Notes under the pieces: generated by a model | The model's input: only the letters and a program-made list of their open reading frames with translations | Database searches by the model: none | Told to the model about the DNA's origin: nothing | Source: Corylus avellana | Taxonomy: Eukaryota; Streptophyta; Magnoliopsida; Fagales; Betulaceae | Assembly (NCBI RefSeq): GCF_901000735.1 | Contig: NC_081541.1 | Location: 7,681,021 to 7,745,020, forward strand | Reading direction: 5' to 3' | DNA: 64,000 nt | Program-made: the position numbers and the translations under genes | Shown: positions 12,401-22,350 of the stretch, in pieces | Position numbering within the stretch: position 1 is the stretch's first letter | How the letters are laid out: every line of letters begins with the position of its first letter

Positions 12401-15400
12401 GAATATCCAGCATGCAATGCCATTTCTTTCTGCGGTGAATCTAATCCCTCTTTTCCATGATTGATTATTGATGGTTTTGGATGTACATATTGCTACCCCC
12501 TTGTTTCTTTAATGTCAAACGTACAGTTGTTATACCTACCTTTTTGTTTTACTTTAATTAATGTCTATTGCCTGTACTATCATTCATCGCTGTGCGTCTA
12601 GTCTACATTAGAGTAAGTAATTATGTAGCCACATTAGTTACTGATTGGTGGAATCAATCTTCTAATTATATGCATGCAGATGATCCATGTTTATTTATTT
12701 GCATGACCTATCTTTGCTTCTAAAATTCATATTTTATGATTTGCTTACGCTCCTGCGGCATTATGTTTGGCTAGCCTTTTTATTGGTTGAATTGGTTTCA
12801 TTTTTAACTTTTTTGTGACTGTAGAATTATAGTAACTGAATGTAGTGGTCAGTTCCAGGGAAATATTTTGTATTTAGTTTGGGTATGCTTGCTTGGTTAT
12901 GTGCCTATTTTATGATGCAGTCTGAGTCTTGAGTAAAGGATTTGGTTCATACATTTTTTGAAAGAGATCTTATTGGTTGTGGACGTAAGATTTGTAGTCA
13001 ATCTGCCATAAATATTTCTGGCCACCTTTTGCATCATCTGGCTGCTGTGATACTCTAGAAGTGGTGGAGGTTGGTTGGCATTCAGCAATCCAGTATCTGT
13101 TGAGGACTCTGTTGAGGAGAAATCCTTTATTGTGGGGACTTTCATTTTCTTCCTTGAAAAAAACTACAAAAAGAAATATATATAATAATAATAATAGTTA
13201 CCCTTGTTTTTCTGCCGATGTTGCTTTAAAAAGAGAGATGCGCAGATTTGCTGAAGAAACACTTGGTAGAATCTATTTTGATCTCCCATTGGAGCTGAGT
13301 GGTGTGTCTAGTGGATTTGGACCTGTTTCCTCACTTGTTTCATGAAATATAAGCTTTTGAAAGTGTCAAAGTCGTTACCATAAGAACCACAAAAATTTTT
13401 GGACACGGTTAATACTGTGCTAATGGAATGCGCATTCTAGTCATGTTATATGTAATTTTGTGTATGTATGCATATACGTGTAATGTGTAACTACTCTGAT
13501 ATATCAGGTGATATTAATAAGCATTTTATGAGGATGTGTCTTGCTTAATGATGTTACATGGCTATTAACACCAATCAACCTTGTCACATCTGGGCATTAA
13601 TAGAATTTAGGGATGTAATTATAGTATTCTATACTTTAGGAGGGTATTTGGCAGACCATAGGCTCAGGCCAGGCACGAGCTGGTTAGCACCAAATTATTT
13701 CATTTTGTTTTCTGGTGAAATCTATTTCATCCTGTGGATTATGATGATTTTAGTGTGATATGGGTCTCAGATCTCTCTCTCTTCCATCTTTCTTTCTAGT
13801 TTAGGGTTTTACATACCCGGTTCAGACTCATTTCCTGGAGAATATTGTGGAAATGACGGGTTACAGATTGACCCCGTACAACCAGATTGATGATTATGGT
13901 CAAGAGAAGATGTGGAAAATGAGCAAACATGCACCAAGAAAGAGGAAGAGCCAAATTGCTTCCGTTGTTGAGGTATACAAAATTTTGTTGGCTACTTGTG
14001 CTTGATATGTCTTTTGTTTTTGTTTTCTTATTTTAATTTCCCTTCTGGAAAATATGTTATCAGGATGCTCTCAGAGCAGCCGATTTTAAGGAGTATAGCC
14101 CCCAGACTCGTGAATCTTTGTCATGTTGGAATCCTGATTGTATTGGTTTTAATCTCATAGAGTTTCTTTTATGCAAAATATGTGAAAATGAGAGGCCTGG
14201 TGCTATCCTAGTTTTTATGACTGGCTGGGATGACATAAGTTCTCTGAAAGATAAGTTGCAAGCACATCCTTTCTTAGGAGATCCAAGCCGTGTTTTGTTG
14301 CTAGCATGCCATGGGTCTATGGCCAGTTCAGAGCAGGTAAGTTTGTAATTTGTAAATTTTACATTCTATTGTCAAATAGATTGACTTATATTGTTTTTTG
14401 CTGTGTCTATTATTGCTAATTTAATTTTTTCGGAATGCATGCAGAGGTTAATATTTGATGAGCCTGATGATGGAGTGAGGAAACTAGTGCTTGCTACTAA
14501 TATTGCCGAGACCAGCATTACTATTAATGATGTTGTGTTTGTTATTGACTGTGGAAAGGCTAAAGAGACATCTTATGACGCATTGAATAACACTCCTTGT
14601 TTGCTTCCGTCCTGGATTTCCAAGGTTTCTGCTCAACAAGTAAGGTTACTTTCTGGCTGAAAGTTTGATCCTTAAGACGGAGATTAGTATGGGTTGGCAC
14701 TAAATTAGTTTTCTTTGATATACCTCTGAAGTTGTTCGCTAATGTTTGATTCTGTTAGTTATGATTCTTTTTTTCACATTATTTGTCCACTTCCTTTGAA
14801 GTTTTCTTTGTTTTGAAAGGACTTGTAGCAGGCTAGTCCAAAATGGCATTATACTTTGTTATTATAGGATTAGAGCCAATAAGCTTTCTTCTGACTAGAC
14901 GCAGAAAGTACATTTCGTTATTTCTATGTAGTTTCTCGCCCAGGGTTCATGACTAGCATAAATTTTTACCTAAATCCTTATGAGGTTGAACCTGAAAAAA
15001 ATTATATTTCATTTAAGGGCATTTCCTGGAATAGAGATAGAAAATAGTAGATGCCTTAAGTTTGGATTTTGCTTAGTTTACTGTTGAAGGGGCCTCATAT
15101 GAACTATGGAATTTTGTCCTAATTTTTGGAGTGTTTTTTATTAAATGTATTATGATTGTCTGTGCTCATATATGTGGTAGAGAAGAGGAAGAGCTGGCCG
15201 CGTTAGACCTGGAGAATGTTACCATCTCTATCCTAGATGTGTATATGACGCTTTTGCAGAGTATCAATTGCCGGAAATTTTAAGGACACCTTTGCAGTCT
15301 CTCTGTCTGCAAATAAAGAGTTTGAAACTTGGAAGTATTTCTGAGTTCTTATCTAGGGCTTTGCAGTCACCAGAATTACTAGCGGTAATGATCATTTTAT

Positions 15401-18400
15401 ATTTTCTTTTGAATCTTATTTGATACTTTGATATATTGTACTTTGAGGAGTCGATTTGTTTTCCTTTTGGGACAATTATTTGAGGCATCTTCTGTCATCT
15501 TCCTTTCATGCATGTGAGTTATTTGTATGTCTACTACATTTCACATTTAGTTTGATTGGTATTTGTTTGCAGGTTCAAAATGCTATCGAGTATCTAAAAA
15601 TTATTGGTGCCCTCGATGAGAATGAAAATCTGACAGTCTTGGGTGGGTAGAGAAATTTGATTTTTACCCTCCATTTGAAATTTCTACTTCCAGTCTTATG
15701 TAAGATTTAATTTCAAGAACATTCAGCCTCATTCAGTTTTTGTCACTGACAGGACGCTATTTGACTATGCTTCCAATGGAACCAAAACTTGGAAAGATGC
15801 TCATCTTGGGGGTTATCTTCAATTGCCTGGATCCAGTATTGACTATTGTCGCTGGCCTCAGTGTCAGAGATCCTTTCTTAACACCATTTGACAAGAAGGA
15901 TGTAAGTCAGCTTTCTTCACATGCCTTTTGTTTTCTGGTTGGATCAGAAACAAAGAATTGACTTATTTTTCTGTTTTTGTTTTAATTGATTCCGTAGTTG
16001 TATTTACAAAAAAGCACACTTGTTGGCAATATTTGGAGAATTACTACTATATAGGTTTGTATGCATTATACATATATAGTTATTTAAACACACACAAATA
16101 TGCTTATATAGATGTTGCAAGGCCATATTGGACCAGCCCTCCCAGGACCTTTCTTGGTTAAGAGTAAGTTTGTTCACCAAAGAGAGAGGGAATGTATGTG
16201 AAAAGGCTATGCTGAAGGCACAATTAAGCTGCTATCTACCATAGGAGCATCATAAAAAAATTAAAGCTAAAAAAGAAAAGGAAGAAGGAAAAAGGAAAAA
16301 GAAAAAGAACAATCATCCTTGCCCAACAACATGGTGTGGGAGATCCTTCGTTTCTAATAGCAGTAAACAGCTGGAGTTTCGAATTTAGAGACATATTGAG
16401 AGAGATCCAGAATTCTTGCAATTTCTTGGATTCATGGAGCACTCTAGAATCAAATGCTGGTTACTAATACCTTCATCACCTTTACTAAGCAAAGATACTG
16501 GATTCATTTTGTCTTCCAAAGGACTCTTGACGTGGTGTCTTTATTGCATGTGGGGAATCATGTTAGCAGGGGTGAAGACTAGGAAAATCATAGCTAATTT
16601 TCCATGAGGAAGTCAATACTAGATTGGAGAAAGGAATGCTAGATTGAAAGAACTTGTTGGCAAACATGGGCATGTGTAGGTATACGACAATGCTCCTCAC
16701 TAGAGATCAATATATTGGGAAGTACAAACATTTTAGTGAATGCATGTTTGGGCCCTTGTTAGATTTTAAAATAGCCATTATCCAGTAGTAGTCTTTCCTA
16801 AGCAGTGTTTCACTATCCCATCTTTCAACATTTTTGCATGAACTGGCTGCTCTCAAGAATCAAATGTGTGTTAGTTGTAACAACCCAAGAAAAAAGCGTT
16901 AGCCACATCTGCGCTACCGCCCTAAAAAGACAAGTCAATTTGGAGTTTCTCTAGAATTACTAATAAAGCCTTAGTGAAGTTTTACTAAGTAATGTGAGAC
17001 TTAATACCCATAAGCATCTCTTATAAACTATCCACTGTGGGTTTGGGTTAGGGGTTGTGTTTAATGGGGCTCTCTTAAGTAAACGGCTCTGGCGATTTGT
17101 GCTGGAGAGTGGTAGTTTATGGATAAGGGTGGTAGTTATATAGCATATGTTGTAGGTAATGTGGTTGGACGACTCCTACCATTTCTCTTGCATCTGCATG
17201 GGATGGGATGCTTTTGTGAAGAATATAGGCTATGTTTGTTAATGTCTCTGAAAACACTTTTTTGTTTTCAGAGACAAAAACACACGCTTCTCAAAACCAA
17301 TAACAAAAATAAAACACTTTTTTTTTTGTTTTTTGTAAGTAAACAGATTTCATTAAAAACCAACAGTTGCACATATACCCAAGTGCATAAGAAGTATACA
17401 AGAAAAAAACATAAATAGAAAAAGAAAATAGATTTAGAAAAAAAAAAAAAGGCATGAAAACTACAAATGTGAAATCAATCATAAGAGCATTCCCAGCAAG
17501 TACCCTAAATGAGGTTCCCTTCCCTAAGTTTAGGAAAAATGTCAAAAAAATCGTAAAAAAGACCCACAGCAGACTCCTTAAATGAGCCCTAAACATGAGT
17601 ATCGCTACAGTAGAACCCAAAGTATAGGGTTCCACTGTAGCGATCCAAAGAATTATTAAATACAAAAAAACTCATTCTCTCTCCTCTCATGTCTCACGTC
17701 TCTCTCTCTCATCTCTCTTTCTCCGTCTCTCTCTCTCTCTCTCTCTCTCGCACCGAACAGCAAAAATGCTCAATCGCACCCCCCCTTCCTTCTCTCTCGC
17801 ACCTCTCCAAATTGCACTTGACTTCAGGGCTTCTTAAAATTTTTGCAGCAAGGGCTTTCATGCAAAAATGATTACGGCCAAAAACACCACCACAAACTGC
17901 AAAAGTGATTCATAAAAATCAGCCATCAACACAATCTTTGTTGCTGTTTGGTAGGTAAGAAAACGAGAGGAAAAAAAAAAAGAAATCAGCCATCAACACA
18001 ATCTTTGTTTCTTTCAACTCATCTACTGGAAGAGACACTCTTCTTTGCAAACCAACAACACTCAAGAAAGTGTGAGAGACCCAAATGCCAATTGTGAAGA
18101 GCCAGACCTGGAGCTGGGCTCTAGCAAGGATTTTCTGCTGAAGGCCTTTGGGGAAGAAGGTGTGGAATCAGAGCTCATGAGGCTGCACAATCTTGCAGGC
18201 CCTCCGAGATTTCTCTTCACAATTGAAGAGGAAACCAAGGAGGATTTGGAGTCTGAAGATGGGAAATCTAGTGGTGATAGAAGCAGAACGGGTCAAGAAA
18301 TAGATGAGGAAAGGGAGAGTGAAGAAGTCAGGGAGAGAGAAGACGGAGATGAGAGAGATGGAAAGAAAAGGGAAATGTTTTAGAATAAAGAAAAAAAAAA

Positions 18401-21400
18401 AGTAAAAAATATTATTTTAATGATATAGGGAATGGTTAAGGGAATCTATTGGGGTGTTTATTTGTATAGGGAAGCAAAAAGTAGTTTGGATCCTTAAACT
18501 TAGGGAAAATGGTTGGGTAGCTGTTGGGAATGCTCTAAGCAGTTATCCACTCAAACAGGGTATGAAAACTTTTCACACCTTATAGGAATATCTTGAAAAA
18601 ACGAGTGCTTAATTTTTGTAGGTGTAGGGCCTAACTTATTACTTAAAAAACTAAAAATAAAAGGAGTGACCTTGTGGCCACCCTCAACAGACAGGAGGGG
18701 TGGCCACGGCAGCCACCTGTCTCCTCGACTGACGGTGGCAACACGGACACTTTTTTTCTTTTTTTCTTTTTTTAAGTAAAATGTTAGCTCTACATCTGCT
18801 TGCGTTTCTCAAAATAAGCAAGTGTATCATAGATAAAACATTTTCTTAAATGTGGACCCGACAAAAAAAAAACCACTTTTTCAATCCAAAAACAAAAAAA
18901 GGAACTTCAAAAGTATTATCGAACATACCCTATACTTACATGGGTTGGCTTGGATGAATGTTGCATTCTAATTTCTTTGTTTGGCTAGTTCTAGGTATAG
19001 TCAATTGTTGCCCTTTTTCAATTCCCATATGACGCTATGGGACTGGTGTGGGAGAGGCTATTATGTGTTTAAACTTGAATATGATGCAAAATAGTTAAAG
19101 AGGTACACGGGTTTAGGAATTACAACACCTTTTCTTGGAGTTTGTTGTCAGGCGTCATAATAGTTCTCCCTAATTATGAAAAACCTGTACCGTTTACATG
19201 TCGGTGTTGAACCCAGATCCCCTTCTAAGTGGGTTGAGACACGATTTGGCTACCAAGGCTAACCATACAAATTGCAACTATCTTGGCAAAGTAGTTTTTG
19301 GCTATTGAGGCGACATAGTAAAAATGCAGCCTATTTGGCCTTATGTTCTGTAATTGTTGTGTGTATGCTTGGAAAATGAACTGAAGTGAATGTGCTTGTT
19401 TTCCTCTTTGCAGCTTGCAGAGGCTGCAAAATCTCAGTTTTCCCGGGATTACAGTGACCACTTTGCTCTTGTCCGGGCCTATGAAGGTTGGAAAGATGCT
19501 GAAAGAGATATTGCTGGATATGAATACTGCTGGAGAAATTTTCTTTCAGTGCAATCAATGAAAGCTATTGATTCTCTTAGGAAGGAGTTTTTCTCTTTAC
19601 TCAAGGATACTGGCTTGGTTGATGGCAACACAACCTCCTACAATGCATGGAGTCATGATGAGCATCTCGTCCGAGCAGTTATTTGCAATGGGCTATATCC
19701 TGGAATTTGCTCTGTTGTGGTTAGTCATGCCTTTTTCCCACATCTGCTTAAGCTTTGACATTTTCGTATAACTTCCCCAACATTTTGATTCCTTTCAAAT
19801 TCCCCTACATTCGCTACAATTCTTTTTTTTTTTTTTTGTGGGATGGGGGGTAGGGAGTGATGGGATTGGGGATGTTAGAGGGCTATATCCCATTATCCAA
19901 CCATTCCCATGAGGCCTTTTTTATGGTTTTTTGCCCCAAATAGATTTTTTGTTTTCTTAGAAGATGATTTGGTTGTTTCTCCCAATATGCATTATTTGAT
20001 TTGTTTCCTTTTGTGCAAGTTTCATTGTACTTACATAAGTATGTGTGCAGCACAATGAAAAGTCATTTTCACTGAAAACTATGGAAGACGGTCAGGTGCT
20101 TCTATACTCGGTAATTTCTCCATCCATTATATCAATGTATTAGTGATGTATTCTGTCCTGCTTTGGTTTTTCACATTATTTTTCATTTGCCTAGAACTCA
20201 GTCAATGCTCGGGAATCTAAAATTCCATATCCGTGGCTAGTTTTCAACGAGAAGATAAAGGTGAATTCTGTTTTCCTCCGGGATTCAACAGCTGTTTCTG
20301 ATTCAGTGCTTCTCCTATTTGGTGGGAGCATCTCAAGAGGGGATACCGTAAGTTATCTATTCATCAATAATTTCTTATTTTTAGTCACTTGTTTGCTGGA
20401 TTATGAGAAGGCCTGAGAAACGAATTGCTGGTTTGACTAGCAGACTACATGGGAAATAGGAGATATAGGCGAGTCGCTAGATGTTCTTCCTCACCCTTGA
20501 ACAGTAGATTGTTGGTGTAAACTTAACATAAATTTTGAGCCATTTTTCTAACTGTTTAAGTTTCTTGGACTATTAGTCACCTCATATGGTATTTGAGCCT
20601 TGCTTGACTGAGAAGTATTTGGTTAGGCTTTGACATTTCTTCTCTTCTATTTGCATTTGCAAAGTCCGTGTTCTATCAGGGTTGTTAGTGGACCTACATA
20701 ATAGGGCTGTTGGTGTAAGCTTGGGATACATTTTTTGGTCCATTGCTTGATAGTGCAGCTCATCTGCTTAAGCTTTAGGGTCTGTTGGTTTACCTAACAG
20801 ATAATATTGTTATCTTCCTGTTCTGCCAGGATGGACACTTGAAAATGTTGGGAGGATATCTCGAATTCTTCATGAATCCTTCTTTAGCAGACATGTATCA
20901 AAGTTTAAGGAAAGAACTTGATGAGCTTATTCAGAAAAAAGTAAGTAAAGCTTGAATTAGGCAGTCAATAACTGCTTTCTCCTGAATTTATGGATTTCTA
21001 CTGTTTTCTGTTCTCATCAGTTTCTTCTTGAAATCCTAGTTCTATACTCCAACTTGTGCCTTGCAGTGAATGTAAAAATATGTTTTCTGACTAATTTCAA
21101 ACATGTGATAGTGTGCTCACTTGATGCTGTAATTAAAACCCATTGAATATGTGCAGCTACTGTATCCCAGAATGGACATACACACCCATCATGAGCTCCT
21201 ATCTACCGTGCGGTTGCTGGTTTCAGAGGACCAATGTGATGGCAGATTTATATTTGGCCGCCAGGTCCTTAAGCCCTCAAAGACATCTGATATGGCAACA
21301 AAGCCGTCCTTGGTTTCAAGAATTGAAAGTGGACCTGGGGGTGATAATTCTAAGAGTCAGCTCCAGACATTGATCACTAGGGCAGGATATGTTGCACCCA

Positions 21401-21618
21401 TTTACAAGACTAAGCAACTGAAGAACAACCAGTTCCGGGCCACTGTGGAGTTTAATGGAATGCAAATTATGGGTCAGCCTTGCAACAACAAGAAGAGCGC
21501 AGAGAAAGATGCTGCAGCTGAGGCTCTTCAGTGGCTTATGGGTGGAAACCAAGCAGGCCATGATTGTATAAATCATATGTCAATCTTGCTGAAGAAAATC
21601 AAGAAGGATCATAGTTAA
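428..21618 (+). CDS. DEXH5: DExH-box ATP-dependent RNA helicase, plant DExH5/DExH3 type (DHX36/MLE-like)
   Basis: ATP-dependent RNA helicase of superfamily 2. I reconstructed 19 exons that keep one open frame of 1161 aa: 428-697, 3431-3585, 3671-3758, 4401-4646, 9194-9289, 11706-11894, 12023-12182, 12263-12393, 13805-13972, 14064-14336, 14445-14639, 15181-15384, 15573-15642, 15753-15901, 19414-19719, 20051-20110, 20195-20347, 20830-20940, 21157-21618. All introns are GT-AG. Visible motifs: Walker A GETGCGKT (about residue 291), DEIH (392-395), SAT (424-426), ATNIAETS (about 609), QRRGRAGR (657-664), then the HA2/OB region and a C-terminal double-stranded RNA-binding domain (about 1076-1136). 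This order and length fit plant DExH3/DExH5. The N terminus and possible synteny with ORC4 favour DExH5, an orthologue described as mitochondrial. Introns 1, 4, 5 and 14 (2.4-4.5 kb) are inflated by transposons, yet the frame is intact, so the gene is probably functional. The paralogue assignment is the least certain part. Confidence 0.93.
1777..1977 (+). repeat. Three-copy degenerate tandem repeat in helicase intron 1
   Basis: Three successive units start at about 1777, 1839 and 1910. Each begins GTGCTTA, followed by TTGGTCA-ATCAACT and a segment ending near GCAGGAA or GTAAGAA. The period is about 62-71 bases with moderate divergence. It lies just upstream of the LINE relic. Confidence 0.5.
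2090..3290 (+). mobile_element. Degenerate L1-type LINE remnant in helicase intron 1
   Basis: Broken translations on the plus strand resemble a plant L1 polyprotein. [11 protein letters not shown] is followed by a FENM / W-rich linker between endonuclease and reverse transcriptase (about 2200-2420). Further on are zf-RVT-like remains ([18 protein letters not shown], about 2825-2885). The 3' end (about 3225-3280) reads ACTTGGGTTGCATCCCTTTG then TTTTTAATAA and a short A-rich tail, matching the reverse complement of the LINE end at 9460-9540. Stops and frameshifts are frequent and the reverse-transcriptase core is missing, so it is dead. Confidence 0.75.
4043..4356. mobile_element. Stowaway-like (Tc1/Mariner) MITE in helicase intron 3
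   Basis: The ends are inverted repeats beginning CTCCCTCTATCCCATAATG on the left and ending ATTTTGGGACAGAGGGAG on the right. The CTCCCTCYRTCCCA signature is classic for Stowaway. Both ends are flanked by the TA target duplication (4041-4042 and 4357-4358). A 47-bp poly(T)-led insertion is nested at 4216-4262. Confidence 0.85.
4216..4262 (-). mobile_element. 47-bp retroposed stub nested in the Stowaway MITE
   Basis: An insertion made of a T run, GATAAGTTA and an A/T-rich simple tract is bracketed by the direct repeat TTGTGTTGAAA (4205-4215 and 4263-4273). T-run plus GATAAGT is the reverse complement of the extreme 3' tail of LINEs in this window, which end ACTTATC plus poly(A). The duplication indicates target-primed reverse transcription of almost nothing but the tail. 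Confidence 0.65.
4915..5400. repeat. One-armed foldback-type repeat with GGGGTGGCC-rich core, helicase intron 4
   Basis: The left part (about 4918-5130) resembles an arm of the foldback elements near 52.6 and 53.3 kb. It is followed by an A-run and a GC-rich core (about 5172-5356) with alternating GGGGTGGC and GCCACCCC words. I did not find a matching right arm, so the copy looks truncated or rearranged. Confidence 0.55.
6056..6269 (+). repeat. 5' LTR of the copia element
   Basis: It starts TGTTGAAGAAGG and shares most of its sequence with the 3' LTR at 7932-8127, including a TATAGAAATGCATGTAACTG versus TATAAATGCATGTGATGTAA block. It carries an extra T-run plus GATAAGTAATAACCAG near its end that the other LTR lacks. 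Confidence 0.8.
7932..8127 (+). repeat. 3' LTR of the copia element
   Basis: It begins TGTTGAAGG directly after the GAGGGGAG polypurine tract and ends just before the TTAAG duplication. Several substitutions and small indels relative to the 5' LTR suggest an old insertion. Confidence 0.8.
8213..8330 (+). mobile_element. tRNA-derived SINE-like sequence, helicase intron 4
   Basis: TAGCTTAAATGG (about 8224-8235) fits a pol III A box, and GTTATGGGTTCCAGACC (about 8273-8289) fits a degenerate B box at the right spacing, followed by an A-rich tail. A possible short duplication, AAATGC, flanks it. The A and B boxes plus tail indicate a SINE rather than a functional tRNA; no cloverleaf is evident. 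Confidence 0.5.
9449..10440 (-). mobile_element. 5'-truncated L1-type LINE with zf-RVT C-terminal ORF, helicase intron 5
   Basis: The plus strand starts with a T run then ATAAGTAATAATGCATTAA, which is the element's poly(A) end in reverse. A 286-aa open frame on the minus strand (10414 down to 9554) shows the C-terminal part of plant LINE polyproteins. This includes [17 protein letters not shown], and a zinc-knuckle-like C..C....E...H..H..C segment ([18 protein letters not shown]). The endonuclease and reverse-transcriptase domains are absent by 5' truncation. The long open frame suggests a fairly young insertion. It is not a host gene. Confidence 0.85.
10999..11494 (+). mobile_element. 5'-truncated LINE insertion with perfect 19-bp target duplication, helicase intron 5
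   Basis: An approximately 496-bp insert ends in TTTACCTATC plus a run of about 26 A. It is flanked by identical 19-bp direct repeats AGAAAGATCTCAGAAAGAT (10980-10998 and 11495-11513). The body contains only 3' untranslated-like LINE sequence. The perfect duplication and pure tail suggest a recent event. Confidence 0.85.
16876..17065. repeat. Repeat with TGTAACAACCC-type ends, helicase intron 14
   Basis: The left end TGTAACAACCCAAGAAAA and the right region TTTGGGTTAGGGGTTGTG are imperfect inverted repeats around about 190 bp of apparently non-coding sequence. It looks like a dispersed plant repeat, but I cannot assign a superfamily or verify target duplications. Confidence 0.4.
17318..17425 (-). 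mobile_element. LINE 3'-end fragment, helicase intron 14
   Basis: A T run followed by GTAAGTAAACAGATTTCATT and later ATATACCCAAGTGCATAAGA resembles the reverse complement of plant LINE 3' ends, as at 9460-9540. It has no coding content. Confidence 0.45.
17485..18535. mobile_element. Non-autonomous PIF/Harbinger (Tourist-like) element carrying an ORF
   Basis: The termini are GAGCATTCCCAGCAAGTACC and the inverse of GCTGTTGGGAATGCTC. The 3-bp target duplication TAA flanks both ends (17482-17484 and 18536-18538), diagnostic of PIF/Harbinger. At 1051 bp it is long for a MITE. Inside are a CT microsatellite (about 17699-17748), a 27-bp direct repeat (17918-17944 and 17983-18009), and a 112-codon plus-strand ORF (18045-18383). 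The ORF has a globular-looking first half ([20 protein letters not shown]) and an acidic/charged tail. No transposase is visible. I read the ORF as a probable captured host-gene fragment and do not recognise the donor. Confidence 0.8.
18660..18770. repeat. GGGGTGGCC-type GC-rich core, helicase intron 14
   Basis: A GC-rich island in AT-rich surroundings has inverted words GTGGCCACCC and GGGGTGGCCAC. It has the same character as the cores at 5172-5356, 53021-53095 and 63335-63386. Confidence 0.5.
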
Positions 21619-22350
21619 ACACTAATGTGGACGGCTCTCCCGTCAAGAGCTTCCAGGGAAAGCCGTGATCACAGTGAACCGTTTTCTGGAATAGTTGTGA
21701 GACTGTGTGGATCCAGATCCCCTCTTCCTTCGTGAAAAGGTTAGGTGGTGTAGTTGTCACTTAAAAAATCCATCAAATCTGACAATGACATATCCATACT
21801 GCCACAGGCAATCAGACACGGGCATACTTACCATCAAAGATCAGAGTTGCATTCAAGGTAAACATTTTTTGATTGATGTATAATGTGGGCTCATCTGCTA
21901 TTGTTTCATGGAGCTACAAGCCAACTGAATGAGGTTGAGGGGACTGCGGTTGGCCTGTTTTGTTCCTTACGTGCTTTTGCTTGTACTGGGGGACAATTGA
22001 TGGTGACCAGTAAGTAAAGAGTAGTCAAAGATAGGCTTAGGGGGTTGGTACATAACATCAATGGACAAGATAAGATACATTGGAGAGAGGCAGTGATATA
22101 TTACCCCGTTCTTGAGCTCAGCTATAATTGAGATTGTAATCACTTTTTATGTATATTACTATTCTTTTGAAAGTGATTAGTGGGCTTGTATTGAGGGGTG
22201 ATTTCATTTTCCCTATTGTGTTAATATATGTTTCAATTTCTTGTATTGCTCTGATTAGTAGAGTTGTTGCTCATACGTTGGATCTTCTCTTCTTGTTTTT
22301 GTTGATCAAGCTGTGTTTCACAGCAGTCTGACCTATGGTTAGAGTGAACT
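21619..22350 (+). other. 3' flank and likely 3' UTR of the helicase gene
   Basis: No ORF or repeat of note. The first few hundred bases are less AT-rich than the DNA beyond and are probably transcribed 3' UTR. No single polyadenylation site could be fixed. Confidence 0.35.

Larger units (their letters stand above)
17228..18932. repeat. Probable nested transposon cluster (hAT-like outer ends), helicase intron 14
   Basis: GGCTATGTTTGTTAAT at the left (about 17228) and the reverse complement of the right end, GGGTATGTTCGATAAT (about 18930), look like terminal inverted repeats of one outer element. It was later interrupted by a LINE 3' fragment, the PIF/Harbinger element at 17485-18535 and a GC-rich core at about 18660-18770. 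The target duplication of the outer element is not clear. Confidence 0.35.
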
